The notes under the pieces were generated by a model. It searched no databases. It was not told the origin of the DNA and saw only the letters and a list, made by a program, of their open reading frames with translations. Position numbers and translations under genes: made by a program. 64,000 nt of DNA from Patella vulgata (taxonomy: Eukaryota > Mollusca > Gastropoda > Patellidae): positions 32,909,501 through 32,973,500 of the forward strand of contig NC_065886.2 in NCBI RefSeq assembly GCF_932274485.2, given 5' to 3'. Numbering within the stretch: position 1 is the first letter of the stretch; each line of letters starts with the position of its first letter. Shown here piece after piece: positions 25,001 to 38,100 of this stretch.

Positions 25001-28000
25001 CCAGCGTGGTTTAACCCGTCAGTCTGGACGTTCGGATGGGATGAAAAACAGAGGTTATGTGTGCACATTCACGGGCACATAAAAGAACCTGTGCAAGTGT
25101 AGGAGGAATTGCTGCTGTTCAGGCAAAATGGTAGTTACTAGTTACTATAGTTCAGTTGGTGGAGAACAGGATCGAATGACATTAAACTGCAGGAGCTGCA
25201 GTGAGGGCCTGACAAGAACAGCTGTCTAGTCCTTCAGACGGGATGAAAAACCAAGGTTCCATGTACACATTGGCAGTTGGAATTCTATATAAGAGTAGGC
25301 TGTAGCACTGCTGTCTAGGTAAAATTTACCTCATAGCATATGCGGCCTTCATTAGCCCAGTCGGAGCAGAAAAGTAGGATGTTAAACCCAATCTCAGTAA
25401 ACTGTATAGTTTTCAGCTGTTTGATATGGTTAATTTCTTGTGAGATTGACAGGGCCATGAGTCCAACAAGGTAATACTAATATAGATTGTATAATAAACA
25501 AAACATGGGACACCTGCAATACTCGTTAATAATAAATTTATATACTGCCAACAGATCAGCAACATAATACTATGTATTTATATAAGCTGTGTTAAAATCA
25601 ACAAGCAAAACAGCCAAAAAACAATAACAGAATAAAAACAAACAAGATAAACAAAATAAAACAAATACAAAAACATTAAAACTTAAACAAAACTAACAGA
25701 AAAACAAAACAGACATATAACTAGATTGTTACATTATTATGAGGGGGTGGGCGGGGAAAGAGAGAAAAAAAGTATGCACAAGAGAGAGAGATAGAGAGGC
25801 CTCAGTCTGCAACATGGTCAGTCCCCCATCCTCCTTTAGTTTTACATCCATTCAAAGCAAACCTAGGTCATTACGAGTTTGGGTAGGTGACTAAACTCCT
25901 AGACATTTTACTTTGCCAACTCTGTCTTGCACCGTTGACAATGGAAAAAAGAGCTGAAATCTGTGCCATTCTCACACAAGCCTCTGACTCCTTGTGAAAT
26001 ATAATTAAGAATTATCTAAAAGGCGCCCTATCAAACTCTTCATAGAATAGATAATTTTTTTTTCACCAAGAAATAGTAAGTAGAAGTTAAGTTTTAATGC
26101 ATACTAAACTTACACTGTCTATAACTAGCTCCGCTTCAGACAAGACACTAAAGCTAGTTGACCGACATTTTAATTCCTAAATCGACCAACGATTTAAGTC
26201 GAAAACACTATAAGTAGGCCTATGCTTCGTGAATTGGGAGAAGTATTTATTTTGTTTCCATTTAATAGAAAAAGTTTTATTTAGTCTTTGTGTGTATGAC
26301 AGATGTGAAACAGATTAGAGCCACATTACAAAATAGTATACTAATTTTTTAATGTGGCGGTCATTCAGGGCAGAGATCTATTCTTGAAGTAGTTAGTTCT
26401 CTGTGTACGTACCCTATGGTGTTCATGAAGAACAAGTATTTTAATGGAAGTGGCCTGACATCATTAAATTCTTCAATAGTCAAGAGATCAAACTATTATA
26501 AATAAACATCACTTGTCTCATTGAATTAGGTCATGGCCTATTGAATGTTATAGATATGATTACAGTTCCGAAATAAAAGTACATCCTATATTTTTACCTT
26601 GTCTCTGGTTTCAAGAGATATAAAATCCTGTTTATTGAGTATGATACTTGTGGAACTAGAACATACAGATAGTCTTGCATGAAGATTTTCTTTTTTGAAT
26701 AGTTTTATGCAAATATGGTACACAATTCCAGATTGTTTGATTTCTTTCGCTAAATAAAATCATCAGAATTTTCCCCAAACCCATTGAGTCATTTTATCAG
26801 TTGACCTACCGAGTTACCGCCCTGTTTTAGTCAAGTGACGGACTGGTATAGTATATTTGGTTATCTAGGGTTGGGTTTTATAACTTCAATGTTTAAAGTT
26901 GTAAAAGAGGCCGAACATGTGAGAACTACTTTAAGTGAATCACTGTGGACCATTTACTACATGCATGAAGTTTATTTATGGGCGGAAAACTGACAAAAAA
27001 CCGTGCCACAAAAGTCAAGCTCCCGAATCACTAACTAAATTATCATCCGCCCATTTAGGACCAAATGTTATGCGAGAATGCCCTCACCTATTTATCATAT
27101 AGACAAAATACTAGTCAATCTGACGCGATACCTACGGCATGTTTTTATCAACAACACGCAATTACATGCATCTGTTCTCTCACACTGTAAATAAAATAGT
27201 TTGTATGTTTGAACATGTTTTACTAAAAGGTCAAAAGTATTCTGTGAATGAGACATTTAACTCCTTTAATTCTTTCTTTTCTTCTAAAGTACTAACATTT
27301 ATAAATATAGTTTAATCTATAAATATTGTTAGCTTTCTTTTCTCCTAAAGTACTAACATTTATAAATATAGTTTAATCTTTAAATATTGTTAGCTTTCTT
27401 TTCTCCTAAAGTACTAACATTTATAAATATAGTTTAATCTATAAATATTGTTAGCTTTCTTTTCTCCTAAAGTACTAACATTTATAAATATATTTTAATC
27501 TTTAAATATTGTTAGCTTTCTTTTCTCCTAAAGTACTAACATTTATAAATATAGTTTAATCTATAAATATTGTTAGCTTTCTTTTCTCCTAAAGTACTAA
27601 CATTTATAAATATATTTTAATCTTTAAATATTGTTAGCTTTCTTTTCTTCTAAAGTACTTACATTTAAAAATATAGTTTAATCTTTAAATATTGTAGCTT
27701 TCTTTTCTTTTAAAGTACTAACATTTATAAATATAGTTTAATCTTTAAATATTGTAGCTTTCTTTTCTTTTAAAGTACTAACATTTATAAATATAGTTTA
27801 ATCTTTAATTATTGTAGCTTTCTTTTCTTCTAGTACTAACATTTATAAATATAGTTTAATCTTTAAATATTGTTAGTAACGTCATCAATTATTTATTTCC
27901 TTTGATTCATTTCCGATATATAGACAGGGATGGATTGGGGGCCAGTGAGGGCTCCCACTCTAAGGGGATAGAGGAGGGTTCTCCCTCTAGGGATCAGAAC

Positions 28001-29110
28001 ACTGTTGAAAAACTGACTGTAAATTTTGTTTTCTAGATGCAAAAACTATGTGAGACAACCATATTCCAGAGACTATCATATTCACAGACTCCTAAATCCA
28101 TACCTGAACAAACATCATTCAGTATTCTTGGTTTTATGTCGTTTCTAGGATATTTGAATTGTGCTACATCCAGACATTCTGTATTTTTGGTTTTATACCA
28201 TTTCTAGGACAGTCATTCTGCTAGTTGACATGCTACATCATGCAATATTCTAGGTTGTCTACCGTTTCTAGTACAGTTATTCTGCTATTCGGCCATGCTA
28301 CATCATTCAGTATTCTAGATTTAATACTGTTTCTAGTCCAGTCATTCTGCTGCTCGGACATGCTACTTCATTCAGTATTCTAGGTTTTAAACTGTTTCTA
28401 GGACAGTCGGACGTGCTACATTATGCAGTATTCTAGGACAGTCATTCTGTTAGACATGCTACATCATTCAGTTTTTACTAGATTAAATTAAAGGGTTTTG
28501 TACAGTCACACTGCATATATAAATATTTTTCAACCAAAGATTCTCACATTTCTAATATTCTGTGTACATAGTGTAATGTACAGTTAAAAAACATTTCATT
28601 GAAATGCAATAATGCATATCTTAACTGTCAAGATGCTTGACCTTTACCTGTTAATATGTATTATTGCTAACGGATGTCTGTCTATCCTTGACATGATTTT
28701 TTAGGTCATACTTTCAGGTCATTTTTTAAAACTTGATTTATGATAACCATAAACTATCTGTGTGAAAATAATAGTCTGTTATACGGGTTGGGTGGTTGAT
28801 GTGCCTCACATCGTAAGATCTGTCATTGAAACAAGTGAGGGACATGGTTTCGATACCTCAGTTGTATACGACAAGGAGCATGGGCGCCTATCCAACCTTG
28901 TAGGTTTTCTTTGGTTTCCTCCCACTACTAGTAAAACTGTTTCGGTACCATATGTAGCATTGGTGTTGTATGTGACAAGGAGTAAGGTTGCCTGCCTAAC
29001 CTCATTTTCTCTTGGTCCACCGCTTTACTCCCACTGCTAAATACCTCTATGCATGCACGAGCATATTTAAATAAATTGTACCATATGTTAGTCCAGAAAT
29101 GACCTAGGAC

Positions 29111-29148
<38 letters not shown>

Positions 29149-32100
29149 ATCGGTTCAAAAGACTAGACTCATTTTCCTTTTCAGTCCAACAGGCATCAAC
29201 CCTTTTGAGCTTTCTCCCCAAACACCAGATACTACTTCTTATCGGTGGTGCAAGACGGAGGATCTGACAATAAACAGTGTCTAGTTATTTGGATAGGACA
29301 AAAACCAATGTCCTGTGTACACGTAAAAGAACCCCCAAAATAAGAGTAGGCCGTAGCACTGAGGTCCGCAGAAAGGTCAGATGTTAAAACACTGTTTTAT
29401 TAATGGAACACTTTACTGATCAGTAATTTGTATTCTCATGTGAGGCAGAGAATTTTGCCTGGGTAGTGGTGTTTTCATCTACTCTTCTGTTATTATAGAC
29501 ACAACTAATTTGTACTAATAACCTCAACACTAAACGGGACATTGGTGGCCGAATGGTTAACACGTTGAATCAGAAGGTCTGTCATTGAGTCAAGTGGCGT
29601 GGTTTCAATTCCCCACTTGTAAGTGACAAGTAGTAGGGTTGCCTGTCCAACCTCTTGGGGTTTTCTCCAGTTTCCTCCCACCGCTAAAGACCCTTACATG
29701 CAAGCGAATTATTGAACCTTATGGTAGTCCCAAAATGACCAAGTTTGTGTCGAGTGGACATTAAACCCCATTTCTCTTTCTCTCTCTATCTCTCTCTCTC
29801 AACGCTAAACCCCCATTTCATTTCATTTGCATATTGCTAACATACGCTGGAATAAACGATTGTCAATAGTATTATACTCTAACCTAACATGTTCATAGCT
29901 AAGATATATAATCTGTGATATGATCATTTGTTAGTAGTATTATACAACCTCCTTGAGGAAACCAATTAAAAGTATGCCTAGATGAGTATTATACAAACGC
30001 TAAGTACATCTCCTGTAGTAGTGTACAACCTTCTCTATTTGATAAAACTTGAGTAGAAATCTTTATCATAAGACATGTTGTATTTATTTCCTAGGGAATG
30101 ATGATCTTTATTATCTACATTGATATGATGCTAGTTTATTTCCTCAAAGACAATTTCATCATTCCCAGATTGGATGAAATATTCTATTACTCCCCTTGTT
30201 AGTATACACATCAGATTCCTGGTTAACAATAATGTATTTTGAGATCATTATGTAAGAGCTAAATCTTCCCATTGCAGGTCTTTCTTCCAGCTTCAAATTA
30301 TTATTTAGATGTTTATTAACAGGAAAAGCCCATAATCAACTCTCTAGACTAAAATGGATTAAAATGCCCTTGAGATTTAAAAATATAACAATAAAACGTA
30401 CAATGGAGACTTTGTTCGGAATGAAGTAATTTGAATATATATTATTTTTTCAGTATCTATTTTTGAACTATTATATTAACAATGGCTAGCTTTTCATCTA
30501 AATCTTACATAATGTATCTTTATGGATAATCTACCCAGATGTGTAATTTGAGTTAGGAGGCAGTGGGTCGAACCCCCTCCCCACCCCTATATTTTTATTT
30601 CTCACCAAACGCTCTAGTAACTGGCTTAAAAATTAATTACTCAAATTAAAAATTAATACATTTTTTCGGTGTGAAAGTCGTTTTACTAATTGTTAATGTC
30701 ATTTGGAGGGGTTATTTAAGTCATTTTAGCCACCCCCACACCACCCCACCCCACCCCACCCCACCTTACCCCTTTTGGAAATTACAAAGACACCTGTAAA
30801 TATTACTGTTGTTGCTACAGGTAAGGTCATTATTTACATTTGGTGTATTTTGAAATTTTCCCTATGTACTGTAGAGAGTTTGAATAATGTATGTGTAAAG
30901 TTGTAGCATTACTTACATAAAGTTCATATTATCTTAGGAAGAGAAAATAACTCTCTGACTTAAATGTATTTTAGTGTCATGTACAATCAAATACTCTATT
31001 TCTCACAATTAAAGTCCTTCTTTGAAGTGGTATTTAATAATTGAGCAATAAAAAACTATATATATATATGGAATAACAGATTAATGGTTTATAAGCATGC
31101 AACATTTTCACAATTGTTGTCTTGTCTTTATCAAATATTATATTTTTCACATTTCAAAACTTAGGCAACCTATAGGATTACGGTACATTGCTTGGGTTAA
31201 AAACTGGTACTACTTTCATAAAGTCACTATTTACTAAAACCCAAACCAAACAAAAAAGTGTGGTAATTAGAATTTCAAAGAAGCTTGAAAAATGAAATTC
31301 ATTTCAAAATGTTCAAATAGTTAGCAGAAATATTTTTCAACAAGATTTTGCAGGAACTAAATTCAAAACAGAAAGTTCCTCATTATTTTTCTCAAAAGCT
31401 TTTAGTTCAAATTTAGTTGATTTAAACAGTATTTATTTAACATATATAATTACAATTAGATACAATACATAATAAATTATATGGATTGGGAAACAAGCTA
31501 TATAAGCTTATATTAATCTGTCTCCAAATTTAGTTTAAAGTAGCTAAGTCCGTAACTCAATATCATCCAAAATCTTCGACATTGAAAACACAAATTTTTA
31601 TGCAATTTAAATATCCAATATTTAAGACAAAATAAACATTTTACCATTGGTACACGAATCGTGTACCATAATGCGTTTCAGCGCCATTTGTAACAAGGTG
31701 CTCAAAGAATGAGGCTAGACATATCCCACAAGTCATGTCAAACGGTGATATCATATTCTTATTTGGAGAGCATGTGCAATAAATAATATCGGTGTTGACT
31801 GGAATAACCAGTCGCTAGAAACTGACTTGCGGTTGAGACTTCTGGCGTATTTCGCCAAACTTACTGATGACAATTCACAGTAAAACGGACACGATTGAAT
31901 GTAAAACAGTTTATATAAATTCATATTACATTACTATATGTGTTGCGACTCATTTGTGTCAATTTCTATGTCCAAAATATTAGCGATTTAGCTCCTTTAT
32001 GTACATAGTTCTCTGTGTACAGAATGAAGATTATTACCTTTACAAGAACTAAAAATGAAATTGCTTTTAGTCTTAGGATTTTGTCTGACTAACTGTTATT

Positions 32101-35100
32101 TGACATTTAGCCAAGATAAGACAACTCTCCAATTTGTTCGTCTCCAGTCCTGATTAGACTGGACAATAACAATTATGAGTATTATCCCACCCAGACACAT
32201 ATTAATCTCTTCAATAATTCAAACCACATTATTTCAAGGTCTATTTCAGTAGGCATATGGAGGATATTGGGTACTAATTTGTAAGAAGTCATTCTGTAGG
32301 TCTGAAAGGGGAGTCTGGTTTTGTACTTTTGCGAAAGTAGCCTATATTTGTATTTATAAACTGGCAAGGGGCAACATATAGTCGTGTACACATTGGCGTG
32401 CATGTAAACGATCCCTTGGAAGTTGGAATTTGCTATAAGAGTAGGCAGTAGAGATACTGTCTGGGCAAAATTTACCTCATCAGGGGCGGATCCAGGAATT
32501 TTTGTAGGAGGGGGTTTGCCAGGTTCCTGAGAAAATGTATTTCCTCCGCCCCCCTCGGCTTGAAATTTTTTGAGAAATAAATGGTCTCTATTGTTATTTT
32601 TGCGTATATACATACACATTGAGCTTTTTAAACAGAGAAATCCAACATCCTGTTTGACGTCAATTTTTATTATGAATTAATACGATGACATTGTGATTCA
32701 ATTTAATTATTGATGCAAAGCATTAGTTTTGATATCACATATATCATTATCTCGCGCTTTGAGTGCCTATCCTGTCGCACCATCTGACGATAAAGGATAA
32801 AGCACAATTATGACACTTTTCTCACAAAAAAGTTGTTTTACAAAAAAATTTTTTTATGTAGCTGAGCAGGGGGGGTTTGGACCCCCCCCCCCCCCTGGAT
32901 CCGCCCCTGCTCATAGCACACTGCATGGCGTATTCCCGTATTCATTAGCCCAGTCGGAGAAAAATAGTAGGACATTAAACCATGTTTCATTTGAATTTGC
33001 ATTTATACAGATTTGAGTCCTATTTTTGTTGACTTTTGAGATGTACAAAATGCATATAAATAACGCACTGTGTACATTCAACAGTATAACATTTTTACAT
33101 TCTTAATAGCCTAGAGTTATATTCATGTACTGTTTGCCCTGTATGTATTTTGTTGACCAGGTGTTTTTTGAAATTGATTGTCTATTAAAACTAATTCAAA
33201 GGAACTCAAGGCAATTTTTACTTAGCTAATTTGCACAATTTACATACATTTCTTGAGAAATGAGTAATCTGAGTGCAGTACTTTTATTTGTCTGTTAAAG
33301 TAGCTAAGTCTCTAACACAATATCATTCAAAATGATTGACAATGAAAACATGAATTATTTGTCAATTTAAATCATCAATGATGTTGTGATCTTACCGGGA
33401 AAAGATGGGCTTCTGATATCCAATATTTAAGACAAAATAAAAGAAATTACCATTGGTACACGATTCGTGTACCATAATGCGTTTCAGGCCCATTTTTAAC
33501 AAGGGACTTGAAGAACGAGGCTAGACGGTGACGCATAATTCTTACCTGGAGAGCATACGCAATACATGCTATGTAGACTAGAATAACCAGACACTAGAGA
33601 TTTATTTTAGATTGAGACTTCAGGCGTATTTCACCGAACATAACTGATTTGAAATGAGAGTAAAGACGGAAATAATTGAATGTAAATCAGTTTGTATACA
33701 TTCATATTACATTATTATATGCGTTGTGACCCATTTGTGTCAATTTCTAGGTCCCAAATATTAGCGATTTAGCTCCTTTAAAGCTAATTAACAGGAACTC
33801 CAGCCACCTTTTAAATAGCTAGAAACATTCCTTGTAAAATGAGTAACCTGCATGGTTTTGTAGAATTTTAGAAATGTAGGTTTTTTTAATGTCTGTTTTT
33901 ATCAGGCCTTGTTAAGTACTTAGATTATTTGTATTGTTATATTGTTAGGTCATATTATATATTATATCAGAAAGAATGTTGGAAGTTCCACCCAATTTAA
34001 AGATAACAGACTAGTCTAAAAATACTCACATTATTTAACAATGAATTGAGAATTGAACCCATGACCTCACTCAGGCGGGGAAACCACTCATCTCTATACA
34101 CAGGACCTTGATTTTTCATCCCATCCAAAAAACAAGACCCTTTTTCTCCCAGGCCATCTATCCTACACTGCTGACAAAGGGAAACCAACCAGACAGACAA
34201 GTGGCATGGTTTCGATTCCTTGCTTATATGTGAAAAGGAGTAGGGTCGGCTGTCCAACCTCATGGGTTTTCTCCGGGTCCTCCGGTTTCACTCCCATTAT
34301 TAAAGAATCCTAGGCGCAAGTAAATTATGGTAATAAAATTGAACCATATGTTAGTCCTGGAATGACCTAGTTTGTGCAGAGTGGACTTTAAACCTCATTT
34401 CTCTCTCTCTTGTTACGTGACATAAGGAAGACTGTACATTGAGATAGTCTCATTCAAAAGTTTATTTGTATTTTAAATCCCCGACACTTAGAAGTGTTCA
34501 ATTTCTAATACAGCGGATGTACGTCCTATATATCATGTAAATGATGAGAGGTTTGTAAGGTTTATATGTTAATGGCTATAAATGGCAATAAATCCCAGTA
34601 TCTTAAAAACGATTAAATACTGTCTATAAAGTGCTCAGTCATGTTTGTTCAAGATCTATATGTTTGTTTACTAAGTGTCTGTACATACAGTGTTATACAT
34701 GCACGTAGGTCTACATCGGATTCTAGGTTTCCTCACCATCCTGCACATGAAAATTTACTTTCATGTGACATTTAGCCATGTCAGAGGAGACCAGTTGGAC
34801 GTTAAACCTCATTTCATTTCATTTCATTTTGTATTTATAGAACTTCAAAGATTTGAGTCGTATTGTTTTTTACTTTTGAGATATAAAAATGTTATTGATC
34901 ATTTCATTTCATTCAACAGTAAATGACAATTCAGTTGCTTAAAAACATTGCTAAAATAGAATCGTATTTTGAGTTTGAATTAATATGAGCTTTATGGTAA
35001 AAATGTAATGTAAAGGGCAATGGTAATTTATTACATGGTAATATGCTAATTGATTACTTTCGAGGTAACGTGGTAATTAATTACTTTCATGGTAATGTGG

Positions 35101-38100
35101 TAATTAATTAATTTCATGGTAATGGGTAATGGTAATTAATTATTTTCAATGCCATGGGTAATTGTAATTATTGACTGTCAGGGTAATGGGTAATGGTAAT
35201 TACTTTGAATGTATAATATTAATTAATCACAGTCTGGGTGATGGTAATTAATTACCTTCATGGTAATGGGAAGTGGTAATTAATTATGATGGGTGTAATC
35301 ATAATTAATAACATACTTTAAATGTGGTTTTTAATACTATTAGGCTCTTATTATAACATTGATCTGTTACTAGTATCAAACATGCCCCCGATTAAATTTG
35401 GCTAAGCATTTCCAGACTTAAAGTGAATGATTGTCGTCTATTTTTTTTTAACTCCTTTTGAAGAAAATGGAAAACGGATTGACCCAGAGCAGTTTATGAT
35501 TTCATTATTGAAGAGTCTACCATCAATCATAGGGGAATACAAGCATTTCATATTTGACATACACTTATGTAGTTGTAGATGACAATCTGTAATAGAAAGT
35601 AGAACGACTTTAAGCCCTCTTTCATTTCATTTCATTTCATATCATATCAGTGGTGTAATATTAAAATGAAATAAAATGAAATTGGATTTAACATCCTACT
35701 GTTCTGCTCCGACTGGGCATAATGAAGAAGGGCATGCACTATATAGTGTTCTATGAGGGAAATTTTGCCTGAACAGCAACACTAGGACCTACTCTTATAT
35801 AAAATTCCAACTGCCAGGGGATCTTTTACATGCACGCCAATGTTTACATCCCATCCAAATGACTATGTGTACTCCATTGCTAGGCCCTCATTCCTGCACC
35901 ACTGACAAGGGGGGGGCCACGTCAGAAGGTGTAAAATTAAGACCAATGTATAGGTCATATATATGTTATTTTACTATTAATTCTGTTTTTAATTTAAAAT
36001 CTGCATTTTAAGATTCATTAATGCTTGGTTAGTCATTAGAGGCAGACAGCAATTAACCTGTCAGTCAAATTATGACAGGCTGGCAACTAAATGGGTTGAT
36101 CTGTTAAGTTTCTTTAACTATTGTTTTAAATGCCTTAAGACTTAGTCCTTCAATAATTGTATGTTTATGTCAACACTTTTATAATAACTAATTTATATAA
36201 TTGAGAAAATTCATTAGTTGGAGAGACCAGCTTAGGCACCTGTATACTAGTTGGAGGTTCGATTTATTGGAAATTATAAATTATTGCAGTCATTTACTCC
36301 TGAAATGATAAAGTGTTGAAGAACCATTCCAAGAGCTGTATTCATTTCTGATACTTAGAGAACACAATTCCGCGAGCTACATTTCCTGATAGTTGTACAG
36401 TGTTAATATTACTTGTAAATCATAATAATAGTTAAGTAATTATATACACATATCAACATCCGTCTATATGTGTTATGTACTACAAGACCTTCATTTTAAT
36501 ATTCTTTCACACATGCACTAAATCTGTTTACCCAAAATCTTTTCAACTAATGTACAGCCGGTGACAAAATGGTCTGCTTTTAAAGGCACATCAAGACGGA
36601 TTGTTTATAAGTCAAAAATATTTACAGACTATTGATATGAATAATTGTTGGGACTAAAATCTTTTTTAATGTTTTGATCCACCAATCTGTCCACTCATTT
36701 ACAGGAGTGTTGCCGTTCCCTCTCCTCTTTTTCCCGATTGTGTAAGGCCTTAGCTAACATTTATTCCGGCATGTTGGAGTCTTGAAAGGATGATATCCGA
36801 ATAATATATCTGCCCCTCTGTTTGAGGAGATTAACGACTCACTAAAGCACAAACGTGAAGCTCCATGGTTCAAGCTGGGTATTGACCGAGTTTGGAATTG
36901 TTCAGCGTGGTATCCCCATTTCTGTTTTCCAGGATAAAGGGTTAGGCAAGGAACAGTGTAGCTGTTTGGAAGGGACGGAAAAGTGAGTTCCTGTAAACGC
37001 CGATGTGTATACAAAATTTCCCAGTCATTTGCCAAAAAGTAGGACGTTAATAAACGGTTAAACCCCATTTCATTTCATTTTATATCATTTCTCTGCACCA
37101 ACCAAACTAGTGAAAACAAGCAACATTCGCCATATTTTAGATCGCAAGGGATTCGAAATCCCTCAAACGACTACCGGTGGCTTTAAATGTTCTGAAAGAC
37201 AGAGAAATGGGGTTTCACGTCCACCCAACACAAACTAGGTCATTTCGGGACTAAGATTTGGTTGAATTTTATTTCAATAATTCACTTGCGCATATAGGTC
37301 TTAGGAGGAAACTGGAGGACCTAGAGTAATCGAAACCATGCCACTTGACTCAATGACAGACCTTTTGGTTTCCCGCACACACATTGAACCACCCAACCCC
37401 GATTTAAATACTCTATTATTTATCTCTTGAATAACGAACCTCTGATACAAAATCCTGTTGATAAGGCTAAAATAATTTGCCTTTCTGTTTAAATTTTAAC
37501 AAAACATCGTACACAAGAATTGAGTGGGTTATTTATTGAACCCTGCCATAAAGTGTGCAAAAATAATTTCCAAATCATACTGTTAAACCATACCTCTAAT
37601 AAATAAACTTACCCAAATCATAGCAGTAAACCATACTTAAAGTCTCTGAACCTACCCAAATCATACTCAGTAAACCTTACTTAAAACCTCTAATCCTACC
37701 CAAATCATACTCAGTAAACCATACTTAAAGCCTGTAAACCTACCCAAATCATACTTAAAGCCTGTAAACCTACCCAAATCATACTCAGTAAACCATACTT
37801 AAAGTCTCTAAACAAGACCCTGAAAAACGAAGGAGAACATCTTAAATAAGAATTGAGTGGGTTATTTACAAATGTATTAAGACCCTGAAGTACTAAATAT
37901 TAAATTTATATACGGTCCATGGTTTGATCTAATCGTTGGCATTTTTTAATCAGCGCAATTATCGTAAATTTGTAAATAGATAAACTGCTCCTTGGTAAAT
38001 AAAACTCTCATCTATAATCATTTTTTTATGGCAGTATAAAAATATATCAGGTATTGTATACGAGTTGATAGATATCTCCACGTATTGCATATTGTTTCGT

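Noticed and set aside
27267-27875. CRISPR-like array
   Set aside because: The 61-bp units are directly joined without unique spacers, in an animal genome.
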